In this document: positions 28,511-36,914 of the stretch, piece after piece | How the letters are laid out: each line of letters starts with the position of its first letter | Position numbering within the stretch: position 1 is the first letter of the stretch | NCBI RefSeq assembly: GCF_007795095.1 | Contig: NZ_CP042218.1 | Span: 186,001 to 250,000 of the forward strand | Origin: Luteimonas granuli | GTDB taxonomy: Bacteria; Pseudomonadota; Gammaproteobacteria; Xanthomonadales; Xanthomonadaceae | Length of the DNA stretch: 64,000 nt | Reading direction: 5' to 3' | Notes under the pieces: generated by a model | Seen by the model: the letters and a program-made list of their open reading frames with translations, nothing else | The model's database searches: none | Told to the model about the DNA's origin: nothing | Program-made: the position numbers and the translations under genes

Positions 28511-29707
28511 ATGATGGCGTTGAACGATCAGTCGTTGGAGCAGTTGCGCTTCAAGGGTGAAGGAGCGGATCTCGACTACAAAGCTGAGCGGCCGAAGTTC
28601 AAAGGTGCGACCGATGCCGAGAAGGCCGAGTTATTGAAGGACATCCTCGCGATGGCGAACTCGCATCGCGAGGGGCCGGCCTACATCCTTTACGGCTTTA
28701 AGGAAGATGCCCCAAATCCTCCGGAAGTCGTCGGGCTTCCCTTGGACGGCGCGATCGACGACTCGCGGATCCAGCAGTTTGTCAATGAGAAGTTGGACAC
28801 CAAACTCAACTTTCGCTATGAGGAGCGGATGTTCCAAGAAAAGCACATCGCTGTCGTTACCATCCCCAAGCAGCCCCGTCCCTTCACCCTCAAAAAGCCC
28901 TATGGTGGCCTCGATAAGGATGTGGTTTACATCAGGCGCGGCAGCTCTACTAGCACAGCCCTAGCGCGGGAGATCGCCATGATGGGCGCGGCGGACGCCG
29001 CGCGCCCGCCAGCTAATGCCGCCGTCGAGTTTCGACATGAAGACAACAAGCCTCTTGGCAACGAGTTCGACCTCACCTTTTATGAAAAGGCCGATGAGTA
29101 CCCGGACTATGAAACCTACGTCCCTAATGAACGATGGCCCATCGGCAGCTTTCTTTCCCCTGGGATGTCCCGCGACAATAGGGATTTCTGGCGAGAGGCG
29201 GCTGATTTCGTTGTCCAGTTCAAGCGCCTGATCCGGATCAGGATCAAGGTGAGCAACGGCTCAGCATTCGCGCTCACATCTGCCAAAGTCGAAGTTCGTG
29301 TCGTTGGGACAGACGAGTCAGACGCCGAACTGCTCCCATACGGTGATATGCCAGACGTCCCCCGAAAGACTGACAGCATTCTCCACAATGTCATGCGCTC
29401 CCCGGCCATGGACAAGCCAACCGTCGTAGTTGATAGGAGGGGGGATTATCCAGTTTGCGTTATCCAGTTGGGAACGCTGCTTCCTGGCGAGACGGCAGTG
29501 GCTGACGACGATCTAGCTGTCCTCCCCTCTGGCGCTGGGTCATACGCGATCAGAGTGCGGCTGTTGGCTCAGGAAACGAACCCCTTGGCTTTTGAGCATC
29601 GGTTTGAGGCCCATGGTGAGCATGCTCCCTTGGACTTCGTCAGGCTTGAGGAGATCGTTAGCGGCTCTCCTGAGCAGGAAGTGAGGGAAGAGGATGAGCA
29701 CGACTGA
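28511..29707 (+). CDS. AlbA_2 (Schlafen-type) domain protein
   Basis: A 398-residue protein with TTGGAGG upstream of its ATG. Residues 10-150 form an AlbA_2/Schlafen-like putative nucleic-acid-binding domain: GEGADLDYKAERP, ELLKDILAMANSHREGPAYI, then the sheet ending DVVYIRRGSSTSTA. The C-terminal ~230 residues contain a beta-sandwich-like region (LIRIRIKVSNGSAFALTSAK) and an acidic end; I cannot name it. AlbA_2 proteins occur in stress and anti-phage loci. It starts 63 bases after the SNase gene and may share its transcript. Confidence 0.82.
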   Translation: MMALNDQSLEQLRFKGEGADLDYKAERPKFKGATDAEKAELLKDILAMANSHREGPAYILYGFKEDAPNPPEVVGLPLDGAIDDSRIQQFVNEKLDTKLNFRYEERMFQEKHIAVVTIPKQPRPFTLKKPYGGLDKDVVYIRRGSSTSTALAREIAMMGAADAARPPANAAVEFRHEDNKPLGNEFDLTFYEKADEYPDYETYVPNERWPIGSFLSPGMSRDNRDFWREAADFVVQFKRLIRIRIKVSNGSAFALTSAKVEVRVVGTDESDAELLPYGDMPDVPRKTDSILHNVMRSPAMDKPTVVVDRRGDYPVCVIQLGTLLPGETAVADDDLAVLPSGAGSYAIRVRLLAQETNPLAFEHRFEAHGEHAPLDFVRLEEIVSGSPEQEVREEDEHD

Positions 29708-29993
29708 CAAAGGGTCAGTTGGCATTGCGTTCCACTCGTCACCTGATCTGCAAGAATCTCTGGATGCGGTGCACTGGTCGAAACAGGGTAGGGTGGGGTA
29801 CGCGCATCTCAGCCACGAATGCGAATGCGGACAGCGTGGGTGACTTCGAAGAGGATTTCCTGACTTTGATGAGACCTATCGTCGAGCAATCGAAAAAGAT
29901 GCCCATTGCTGCTACCTCTGTACGACCATTGGAAGAAGGACATGGACGGGCGGCGTAGGTCACGCTCAAGGAAAACGGAGAGAGGAACCACGC

Positions 29994-31643
29994 ATGGGCG
30001 GAACTAAGCCAGGCAGGAACGAACCCTGCCCGTGTGGAAGCGGCAAGAAATTCAAGCACTGCCACGGTGGCACCAATGCCGACTATGGGGAGATGATCTC
30101 GCTAGGTGCAAAGGAAGCTCAGCGCAGGGCCGAGATCCATTGGATACAGCAGCAGCGACAGCAAGGCCTCGGTCGTCCCATCATCGCCGCCCAGACAGCC
30201 GGTAAGCGGATCATCGCTGTGGGCCATCGTCTATTTCAGGGCGCATGGCCAACCTTTCATGACTTCCTTTATAGCTACATCTTCGATGTTCTGGGGCGCG
30301 ATTGGTTCGAAGCCCAGACTCAGCTGGAACAGAGCGAACGCCATCCTGTCATCAAGTGGCATAAAAGGCTCCTGGTGGCGTCCAAAGCTGCAGACCTAGC
30401 TCCTGGCGAGACACGCCAGACGCCGATGACCGGCGCGATCAGCGCGTTTCTGACGCTGGCGTACGACCTCTACACCTTGGAACACAACAATGATCAAACG
30501 CGCAGCCCTGAGCTGCGGAGGTCACTGATTGGACGCTTAAAGAACCAAGATCAGTTCATTGGGGTGCGTTATGAGATCCGCGTTGCGGCCATGCTGTTGC
30601 GGGCCGGGTTCGAGCTCGAATGGGAAGATGAGACCGATCGCCGATCCAAGCATGTGGAATATACCGCCACTTATCCGCGCACCGGCAAAGCCTTTGGCGT
30701 CGAGTGCAAGATCCGAAACCAGGATGCTGCGAAGAAAGCCAACCAGCACCTTGGGAAGTTCGCTGGTCTAGTGAGCGATGCGCTGAGGAAGACGACGCCA
30801 CATGACCGTTTGATCTTTGTTGACTTGAACACGAAGGCCTACCCATACGCCCCGGGCGGGCCACGAGATTGGCGGGCGATCAGCATCAATACGCTTCGAA
30901 AGTTGGAGGGGCAACCCAAGGCAGCGACCCTCCCGCCCGCCGTGGTGTTCATCACTAACTACCCCGACCATCACCACCTTGACAGTCAGGTTCCCGATGC
31001 GGGAGCGATCATTGAGGGGTTCAAGATCGATGACTATCGGACCGGGCGGTTGCTGACGCTGACGCAAAAGATTGAGAAGCGCGCACATAATTCTGAGGTC
31101 GAGGCACTCTTGGCGTCAATCCAAGAACATGTCGACTTGCCTTCCACATTTGAAGGGGAAATTCCTGGGCTGCCTTCGAACCGCCTGCTCATCGGACACC
31201 GCTATCAGATGGACGATGCTACGGTGGGCACCTTGGAAGACGCCTGCGTGATGGACGACAACGCCAAGGTCGCTTTGATTATTGATCGGGACGAAGGCGG
31301 ACGAGCAATTTACACCAACCAGCTCTCCCCTGAGGAATTCGCTGCTTGGAAGCGCTATCCAGAGACCTTTTTTGGGCAGATCCGCCAGAGGCCGGGTCCG
31401 ATTAATGATCCAATCGAATTCTATGACAGATTGAAAGCTGTCTACGCCCGCACCCCCAAAGAAAATCTACTTCAATTCATGGGGGAACATGGCGACCGCT
31501 TTGCCGCACTCACGCAGCCCGAGCTGTTGGACGTTTATGTGCAAGGCATCGTGAACTCTGTGATGGAGCGGGCGGGGCCGCAAGAAGTCCCAGTGCACAT
31601 CCAAAGAATGAGGCCGCCGCCGAACCGGGATTCTAAGCAGTAG
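29994..31643 (+). CDS. SEC-C motif protein with PD-(D/E)XK-like nuclease core
   Basis: A 549-residue protein. Residues 7-26 are a SEC-C zinc motif (GRNEPCPCGSGKKFKHCHGG: C12, C14, C23, H24). Around residues 194-239 the order E194 ... D/E-rich EDETD ... FGVECK (E237-x-K239) fits a restriction-endonuclease-like PD-(D/E)XK core. A long C-terminal region of unknown fold follows. The start has GAGAGGAA upstream. Genes of this shape are usually hypothetical and often lie in defence or accessory islands. Nuclease activity is inferred from the motif only. The 286 bases before it hold no convincing gene. Confidence 0.78.
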   Translation: MGGTKPGRNEPCPCGSGKKFKHCHGGTNADYGEMISLGAKEAQRRAEIHWIQQQRQQGLGRPIIAAQTAGKRIIAVGHRLFQGAWPTFHDFLYSYIFDVLGRDWFEAQTQLEQSERHPVIKWHKRLLVASKAADLAPGETRQTPMTGAISAFLTLAYDLYTLEHNNDQTRSPELRRSLIGRLKNQDQFIGVRYEIRVAAMLLRAGFELEWEDETDRRSKHVEYTATYPRTGKAFGVECKIRNQDAAKKANQHLGKFAGLVSDALRKTTPHDRLIFVDLNTKAYPYAPGGPRDWRAISINTLRKLEGQPKAATLPPAVVFITNYPDHHHLDSQVPDAGAIIEGFKIDDYRTGRLLTLTQKIEKRAHNSEVEALLASIQEHVDLPSTFEGEIPGLPSNRLLIGHRYQMDDATVGTLEDACVMDDNAKVALIIDRDEGGRAIYTNQLSPEEFAAWKRYPETFFGQIRQRPGPINDPIEFYDRLKAVYARTPKENLLQFMGEHGDRFAALTQPELLDVYVQGIVNSVMERAGPQEVPVHIQRMRPPPNRDSKQ

Positions 31644-31779
31644 GCCGCCTAATAAGCGACGCGCGCGTGGGGTGAATGACGAAGCCTCGGGTGCGGCCTT
31701 CGGCTTTGGCAGGTTCACAACAACTCGACATCGATATCCGCTCTCGGCCAGCAAAAAGACGTCGGGGTATGGAACTGGC

Positions 31780-33219
31780 TCACGAGGTCCTCTCGCTTCC
31801 GATGTTCGGGTCCGGAGGCTGGATGATCCGGTGAAGGCTTTCGTCTCTCCACACCCATCTGCGTTCTTCAGGCCAGGAGAGAGCGGAAAGAAGTAGCCGT
31901 TCTGTGAATGTCCTGATCCTAGTCAGGTCAACGCTCATGAGGCCGAGATCGGAAGTATGGGCGGCGTGGAACAGCCCATTTCGGAACTCAGACGCTCTCT
32001 TCATACCCTCGACAAAACCTTCGGCGGTCCACAAATCGGATGTTTTGATCGAGTACAAGTTGACGACCATGTCGATTCTTGATGCAAGCGACAGGCGGCG
32101 AATCTCGGGCAGCTTGTCTCTCATGTGCCTAGCGGTTTCGGCAGGAATGAGTCCCTGCTCCGCGAATTCCGCAAACATCGTTCGTAAGGATTTCTGAATC
32201 TTCTTCCAGGCGGAGGAGCTTATTGGCGCGCGTTGCAAATCCTTGGAAACGGCATTGACAATAGTTTCCATCGCGGAGAACGCCATGAAATATCCAGTTT
32301 CAAGGAAGCTAACGTAGGAGTGCGAGAGAAATCCTATTCCCCGATCAAGCGACTTTGACTCAGGGTGCATTTTCAACGCTTGGGCTAGTTTCGAGAGGCC
32401 GCCATCCCGAAGATTGGAGGAGTGGATAAGCTCATTTTCATTGTGTCTCGCCCGACTCTTGTGCCATTTGCGTCTATAGACTGCGCGCTCAAATCGGTCG
32501 TTCTCCGATGCCTGCAAGAGATACTCGATCTCGTACGCGTCGACGGGCTGCCTGTAGCAGAGCGAGAGCGCGGCGCAAATGGTGAAGACTTCTTCCTGCA
32601 GGCGGTCGTGCAGCGACCTCAGAGTTTCGCCGGCTTGGAGTTCGACCATGCCGCACAGTCGAGCTCGCTGGACGCGATGGACAACCTTATCTCCGAATGC
32701 ACGGCCGTCTAAGTATTCATAGGCCGCCATCGCCTCAATCGGGCCAAGACTGGTTTCCACCAAGATCGCCCCTGCTTCACCGCGCTTGGTCGTGATGTCT
32801 CCGTTGTAGTGAAGCTCGACCGAGCCGTACCCTAACAGGATCCCGCTCGGTTGAAGCCCAACTGTGAAGCGAACTTCGATAGGGCGGTTCGCGGGTTCTC
32901 GATCGATGCCTACTTCGATGGCGCCTACGTCCAGGCTCATGGTCGTCAAGCTCGATTGCCATCCTGTGATCCCAAGCAGGTTTATGGATTCTTCACCCTT
33001 GTTTATTGGGTGAAGCTTCATCAAGTTGACGTCGATGGCTCTAGCTGCAGTGTAAGCTTCGGTGCGTTCGATTTCGTCTCCCAGAAACAGGATCTCAACG
33101 TCGAGGGAGGTTGGATCATGCTTTTCGTAGCGCACGGAGACGGCTGATTTCAGCGAAATGGGACTATTCGGCTGGAGAGCGAAATGTCCTTGGATGTGAA
33201 CTTTTCCGTCTTTGCTCAT
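31780..33219 (-). CDS. HEPN-domain protein (ApeA-like candidate)
   Basis: A 479-residue protein on the opposite strand to the preceding genes. The N-terminal ~180 residues are strand-rich, like the ApeA N-terminal region. The C-terminal half is helical and carries RNGLFH (R413-N414 ... H418), the RxxxxH motif of HEPN ribonucleases with the preferred Asn after Arg. HEPN proteins include many toxins and abortive-infection effectors; ApeA is an HEPN anti-phage protein. Similarity to ApeA is by architecture only. It converges with the SEC-C gene (136-base gap) and ends up head-to-tail with the recombinase gene (92-base gap). Confidence 0.75.
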   Translation of the reverse strand: MSKDGKVHIQGHFALQPNSPISLKSAVSVRYEKHDPTSLDVEILFLGDEIERTEAYTAARAIDVNLMKLHPINKGEESINLLGITGWQSSLTTMSLDVGAIEVGIDREPANRPIEVRFTVGLQPSGILLGYGSVELHYNGDITTKRGEAGAILVETSLGPIEAMAAYEYLDGRAFGDKVVHRVQRARLCGMVELQAGETLRSLHDRLQEEVFTICAALSLCYRQPVDAYEIEYLLQASENDRFERAVYRRKWHKSRARHNENELIHSSNLRDGGLSKLAQALKMHPESKSLDRGIGFLSHSYVSFLETGYFMAFSAMETIVNAVSKDLQRAPISSSAWKKIQKSLRTMFAEFAEQGLIPAETARHMRDKLPEIRRLSLASRIDMVVNLYSIKTSDLWTAEGFVEGMKRASEFRNGLFHAAHTSDLGLMSVDLTRIRTFTERLLLSALSWPEERRWVWRDESLHRIIQPPDPNIGSERTS

Positions 33220-33311
33220 GGTTCTTCATGGATTAAGAAGAGGGGTTTTCGCATTGCGCCAGATTTCATGACTCATGAAGGTGTGCCGATAGCTATAGGT
33301 GCCCGATGGCC

Positions 33312-34391
33312 CTACTTGAGAAGACGGCCAGCCGGATTTTCCTCTGCGGAACCTGCTTGAAAGTACCCGATCACACTCGCCACCGAACGATGTTCGGTCA
33401 TGGCCATCACCGCTGGCAGCGACACGCCTTGCTTGCCGGCTTCAGTGACAAACCCCGATCGTAGGCTGTGTGCCCCAAAGTCCCCCTCCAGACCGGCAAG
33501 CCTAGCCCGCCGTTTCACGATGGTCGCCACGGAGCCCGGGAGCAGGGCAGGGCCAACCCGGTTCTTCCAGATTCGTCGAAAAATCGCCCCATCCTCAATT
33601 CCAGCGGCCTTGAGCCACGCCGCCAACGCCTCGGCACTGCGCCCCAGAATTGGCTTGTCCGGTGTGGAGTCCGCTGTTGCTCCTGCCTGCTGTGTCTTTG
33701 AGTACTCCAGACGGTAGATGTAGCCGTCGTCGCCGACCTTTCGCAGGTCGCGCATGTCCGCGGCGGCGATCTCGCTGCGCCGACGTCCGCCGCTGGCGAA
33801 CCCGAAGCAGAGTAGGGCGCGATCACGCAGGCCTTCCAGGCTGTCATCGCAAGTCGCCAGCATGGCCTCGAGCTCGGCGCGGGTGATCGCGGTCTTCTTG
33901 TTTGCTCGCTCGCCACGCTTGACCGCTGCACGGCGGGCCCGACTGAGCAGCAACCTGACGCTAGGCAGCTCACAGGGGTTGGCCAGGCGCTTCAGCTTGT
34001 GTGCCGTGGACAGCACGGCAACACGCTGCACCACGGTCGAGAGCTTGAGCGGTCCGACCTTGGCCTTGAGGCCGGCCGCCACCAGGGCCTGATCCAGCGA
34101 CGGCGGCAGCTCGCTGACCAGGCCAGTCTTGTTCTTGCGCTGGATGTGGTCGACCAGGAACTGGATCACCACAGCCTCGCTCGCCGGCAAGACCAGCTCG
34201 ACGCCATAGCGGGCCTGGTGCCAGCCGGCCCAGTAGCGCAGGGCGGTCGCGTAGCTGCGGGTCGTGTTGGCCGCGGCCGCTTCGGCGAGCAGTTCACGCA
34301 CCGCGTCGGCGGCCTGCTGGGCCAACTGCTCGGGCAACACCAGGTGCGTGGCCGTCGCCGGCAGGATGGGCAATGTGATATTTCGCTTCAT
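33312..34391 (-). CDS. tnpS: Tyrosine recombinase, TnpS-like
   Basis: A 359-residue site-specific recombinase with an N-terminal SAM-like core-binding domain and the catalytic residues R204 (GGRRRSE), K232 region, H308-x-x-R311 (HSLRSG), H334 (TEHRS) and Y343 (GYFQ). It is transcribed away from a KfrA-like coiled-coil gene across a short AT-rich gap. That arrangement is the tnpS/tnpT cointegrate-resolution module of Tn4651/Tn5041/TnXax1-type Tn3-family transposons, in which the rst site lies between the genes. No Tn3-type transposase is in the window, so this is a remnant or a stand-alone module. Recombinase certain; TnpS identity probable. Confidence 0.85.
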   Translation of the reverse strand: MKRNITLPILPATATHLVLPEQLAQQAADAVRELLAEAAAANTTRSYATALRYWAGWHQARYGVELVLPASEAVVIQFLVDHIQRKNKTGLVSELPPSLDQALVAAGLKAKVGPLKLSTVVQRVAVLSTAHKLKRLANPCELPSVRLLLSRARRAAVKRGERANKKTAITRAELEAMLATCDDSLEGLRDRALLCFGFASGGRRRSEIAAADMRDLRKVGDDGYIYRLEYSKTQQAGATADSTPDKPILGRSAEALAAWLKAAGIEDGAIFRRIWKNRVGPALLPGSVATIVKRRARLAGLEGDFGAHSLRSGFVTEAGKQGVSLPAVMAMTEHRSVASVIGYFQAGSAEENPAGRLLK

Positions 34392-34494
34392 ACTATGTAA
34401 TGTATGTTATGAAATAGGGTGTGTACTAGCGATAATCATCACTTATCACCAGTACGTCAACCGGCGGGCAGGGCGCCTGCGTAGGAGGCTCCAA
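34387..34494. other. Putative rst resolution site between tnpS and tnpT
   Basis: AT-rich gap in a GC-rich region. The inverted repeat TTCATA (34387-34392) / TATGAA (34408-34413) flanks a TATGTAATGTATG core and overlaps the recombinase start codon. Short repeats ATCATC and TTATCACC follow. In Tn4651-type elements the rst recombination site and both promoters occupy this gap. TAGGAGG near 34482 is the ribosome site of the right-hand gene. Confidence 0.45.
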
Positions 34495-35448
34495 ATGGCC
34501 CGCGGCATCAGCGAACACGACGTGCACCAAGCGGCCGATGCCTTGGTCGTCGCCGGCGAACGGCCGACCGTTGAGCGGATCCGCGCGCACCTGGGTACGG
34601 GGTCCCCGAACACCGTCGTGCGCTGGCTGGACACGTGGTGGCGTGGACTCGGGGCTCGACTGGACGAACAGGGGGCGCGTTTGGCGCTCCCTGAGGCACC
34701 GGAGGCCGTGGCCGCCCTGGCCGGCCAATGGTGGGCACTGGCGATCGAGCACGCGACAGCCGCCGCTGAAAAATCGGTGACCACGGACCGTGAGGCCGTA
34801 CGCCAGGAACGCGAAGCGCTCGCCGAAGCTCGAGGCGCCTTCGTTGAGGAAGCCGCTGCGCTTGGCGAAGCAGCGGCGACCGCCGCCCAGGCCAGGGACG
34901 TCGCCATGGCACGAGCCGCGGAGCTCGAGCGTCTGGTGGCAACCTTGCAAACCCAGGTCGGCGAAATCACGGGGCAGCGGGACAGTGCCGAAGCCAGGGC
35001 GAGCGAAGCCGACGTGCAGCGCAGGCAGCTCGCCGAGCAGCTGGAGGCGCTTCGGGCGCAGGTCGCCAGCGAACGCGACGGCATCGATCAGCATCTTCGC
35101 GCTACGGAGAACCGCGCGCACGCCGAGGTCGACCGGGCCCGGCAGGAGGCGCGCGAGCAGAGTCAGCGGGTGGAATCCCTCGTCCAGGACCTGCGCGCCG
35201 CCGAGAACTCACACCGGAGCGAATTGGACGTGCTGCGGCGCCAAGTCGCTGAAGCGCGCGCCGACGCTGCCAGCCAGCGTGCCCGTTCGGAGGCGCTCGA
35301 CGGGCAGCTCGCTCAGTTCCGGGAACTCATGGCAGGCGTAGAGACTGCCTTGAAGTCCAAGGCACAGTCCAAGCCGGTGAAATCTCTGCGACAAACCAGG
35401 CCGGCAGCTACTCGAACGCGGAAAAAGGTCGCGAAATCAGAGGCGTAG
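34495..35448 (+). CDS. tnpT: KfrA-like coiled-coil DNA-binding protein, TnpT-like
   Basis: A 317-residue protein from the ATG at 34495, with TAGGAGG about eight bases upstream; the longer open frame crosses the promoter gap and is rejected. Residues 1-60 form the KfrA_N-type DNA-binding domain (MARGISEHDVHQAADALVVA, TGSPNTVVRWLDTWW). Residues 90-290 form a very long coiled coil rich in Ala, Glu, Arg and Gln, and the tail is basic (TRTRKKVAKS). In Tn4651-type transposons TnpT binds rst and assists TnpS. A plasmid-type KfrA is the alternative. Confidence 0.82.
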   Translation: MARGISEHDVHQAADALVVAGERPTVERIRAHLGTGSPNTVVRWLDTWWRGLGARLDEQGARLALPEAPEAVAALAGQWWALAIEHATAAAEKSVTTDREAVRQEREALAEARGAFVEEAAALGEAAATAAQARDVAMARAAELERLVATLQTQVGEITGQRDSAEARASEADVQRRQLAEQLEALRAQVASERDGIDQHLRATENRAHAEVDRARQEAREQSQRVESLVQDLRAAENSHRSELDVLRRQVAEARADAASQRARSEALDGQLAQFRELMAGVETALKSKAQSKPVKSLRQTRPAATRTRKKVAKSEA

Positions 35449-35535
35449 CCATCAATCCTGACCTGATTTGTCTGGGTCCTGTAAATTATAGGATTGGCGG
35501 AAACTCGCTGTAATTCGGTCCAGCGGAGCCACGCA

Positions 35536-35610
35536 GGAGCTCTTTGTAGCGAGCTTAGCGAGTTTATCCTCAGGCGCTAAACTCGCTAAGCTCACTCAAA
35601 GTGCGCTCCT
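35536..35610. repeat. Long palindrome, 16-bp perfect stem
   Basis: GAGCTTAGCGAGTTTA (35551-35566) and its exact complement (35578-35593) enclose 11 bases. Outside, TTTG/CAAA and GGAGC/GCTCC continue the symmetry with small gaps, so the whole arm is about 30 bases. TAGCGAG occurs twice in the left arm. No T run follows, so it is not a standard terminator. It lies 90 bases after tnpT. Confidence 0.75.
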
Positions 35611-36010
35611 TGGCCGCGGAAGGACAGGTCTGCAGGTTGGTCCGCCTGGAGCCAGTAAGAGGATCGGCTCTACCGTGCTTGCGGCAACGGACCGTTGGCA
35701 CCGGCTCAGTCAAGCGGCGGACTCGTCGCCGGCTCGGATGGGCCGGCCCGGCGGTTTTTCCGCGCCGACGTCAAGACTGGTGCAGGGTTGTCCGCGCACA
35801 CCGGACTTGGCCCAAGGTTGTCTGCGGAAGCGGGACAGAATTTCCGCGCAGGAGGCGCGACGTTTTCTGCGGCGTATGGGCGAGATTCACTGAAAAAATC
35901 GGGTCGCAGGTGACCTGAAAATCGAGATTAATCAACAGCCGGCGCGAACACTTGCGACTGGCCAAGAACCGAGAACACTGACTGTTGTGCATCGATCCGG
36001 GTAGTGGTTG

Positions 36011-36038
36011 AGCTTACATAATGTGCATTATGCGAAGT
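36011..36038. other. dif-like XerC/XerD recombination site
   Basis: A 28-base site of two 11-base arms, AGCTTACATAA and TTATGCGAAGT, around the six-base centre TGTGCA. The inner arm halves CATAA and TTATG are those of dif, and the TTCGCATAA arm (read on the minus strand) matches XerC arms of dif and pdif sites. The outer XerD arm departs from the canonical TTATGTTAAAT. It may be a mobile-element (IMEX or pdif) site and not the chromosome's dif. Confidence 0.6.
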
Positions 36039-36145
36039 ACAGGCCATGCGTTGCCGGTCCTCGCGCAGCCCGCGTCCAGCTTGGTCCTGCTGACCCTTAT
36101 CGAGCCGTGGTCAGCCCCGTGACATTGTCCTTCTGGACACGTCGG

Positions 36146-36589
36146 TCACCCCGCAACTCTCAGCAGCTGGATTGCCTGGCGTGCCCCGATCCAAGCCGCC
36201 GCGATGACCGCGGCCTCCACGACCAGCAACGTCATGGTGACATGCAACGCGACGCTCCACTTATAACGAGCGATGCATTTGCGAAGAAACTTTTGCCGCT
36301 TGCCGCGATCATCGGTGATCGCCTTGACCTTCGCTATCCTGTCCGAGATTGGCTTCAGTGCCACACTCGAATAGTTCTCGATGAACTGGGTCATGTTGGC
36401 GATAACGGCCAGCGCCAGGGTGATGGCGCAGACATAGAACGCCAGCGTCGTCGCCCAGTTGGACAGGTCGATCGTCGTGAAATCCAGTTTGACCCACGCT
36501 GTCAACGCGAAGACGAACAACAGCACCTGTGGCGTGAGGTTCCTAAGGAACTCCAGGAACGCGCCCTTGCCTTCCGCCAGGATCTTCAT
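36146..36589 (-). CDS. Membrane protein of unknown function
   Basis: A 147-residue protein from the ATG at 36589 (MKILAEGKG). It has three likely membrane helices: LTPQVLLFVFALTAWV, ATTLAFYVCAITLALAVIA and, near the C-terminus, VALHVTMTLLVVEAAVIAAA, with a basic cytosolic loop (RIAKVKAITDDRGKRQKFLR) between the second and third. I recognise no family. It stands alone, next to the dif-like site. Confidence 0.62.
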   Translation of the reverse strand: MKILAEGKGAFLEFLRNLTPQVLLFVFALTAWVKLDFTTIDLSNWATTLAFYVCAITLALAVIANMTQFIENYSSVALKPISDRIAKVKAITDDRGKRQKFLRKCIARYKWSVALHVTMTLLVVEAAVIAAAWIGARQAIQLLRVAG

Positions 36590-36914
36590 GTTTCCGCTCT
36601 CGCAGTTCCGATTTTTCAGTACCTCAGCCCGGTGATCGGTCCAGCCGCCCCAAGACCTCTGCCCTCTAGTTGGCAAAACTCAGTGAATCCAACCCTCCGA
36701 TAAACCAGTCTAATCTCCTGCCCCGTCAACGTCCGCCCTCGGCCAGAAACGGACCTTGGTTGGAGGCATGTCACTAGAGTCTGCAATGCAATCCGACTTT
36801 GCCCGGGCCCTTAGGACGATTGACAGGGTGCCCTATGCCGCATTGAAGACCGGAGCCGAAAAGCATCTGATTCACCGCTGCCGCGCGACGCGGTGATAAC
36901 AGTGGGAAAGAGCC
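36590..36914. other. Intergenic, no firm gene
   Basis: 325 bases between divergent genes, expected to hold both promoters. A 42-codon open frame (36768-36896, MSLESAMQSDFARALRTIDR) has GGAGG immediately before its ATG, too close for an ordinary ribosome site, and no likeness I know. I see nothing else. Confidence 0.4.

Larger units (their letters stand above)
35449..36145. other. Intergenic stretch with palindrome and dif-like site
   Basis: This 697-base stretch has no convincing gene; the short open frames at 35601-35918 lack ribosome sites and family likeness. It holds the long palindrome at 35536-35610 and the dif-like site at 36011-36038, listed separately. A repeated phrase, GGTTGTCCGCG near 35783 and GGTTGTCTGCGG near 35815, hints at older element debris. 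Confidence 0.5.

Noticed and set aside
29719..29958. A 79-residue protein before the SEC-C gene
   Set aside because: No ribosome site, no family likeness and no continuous pattern in any frame; treated as intergenic.
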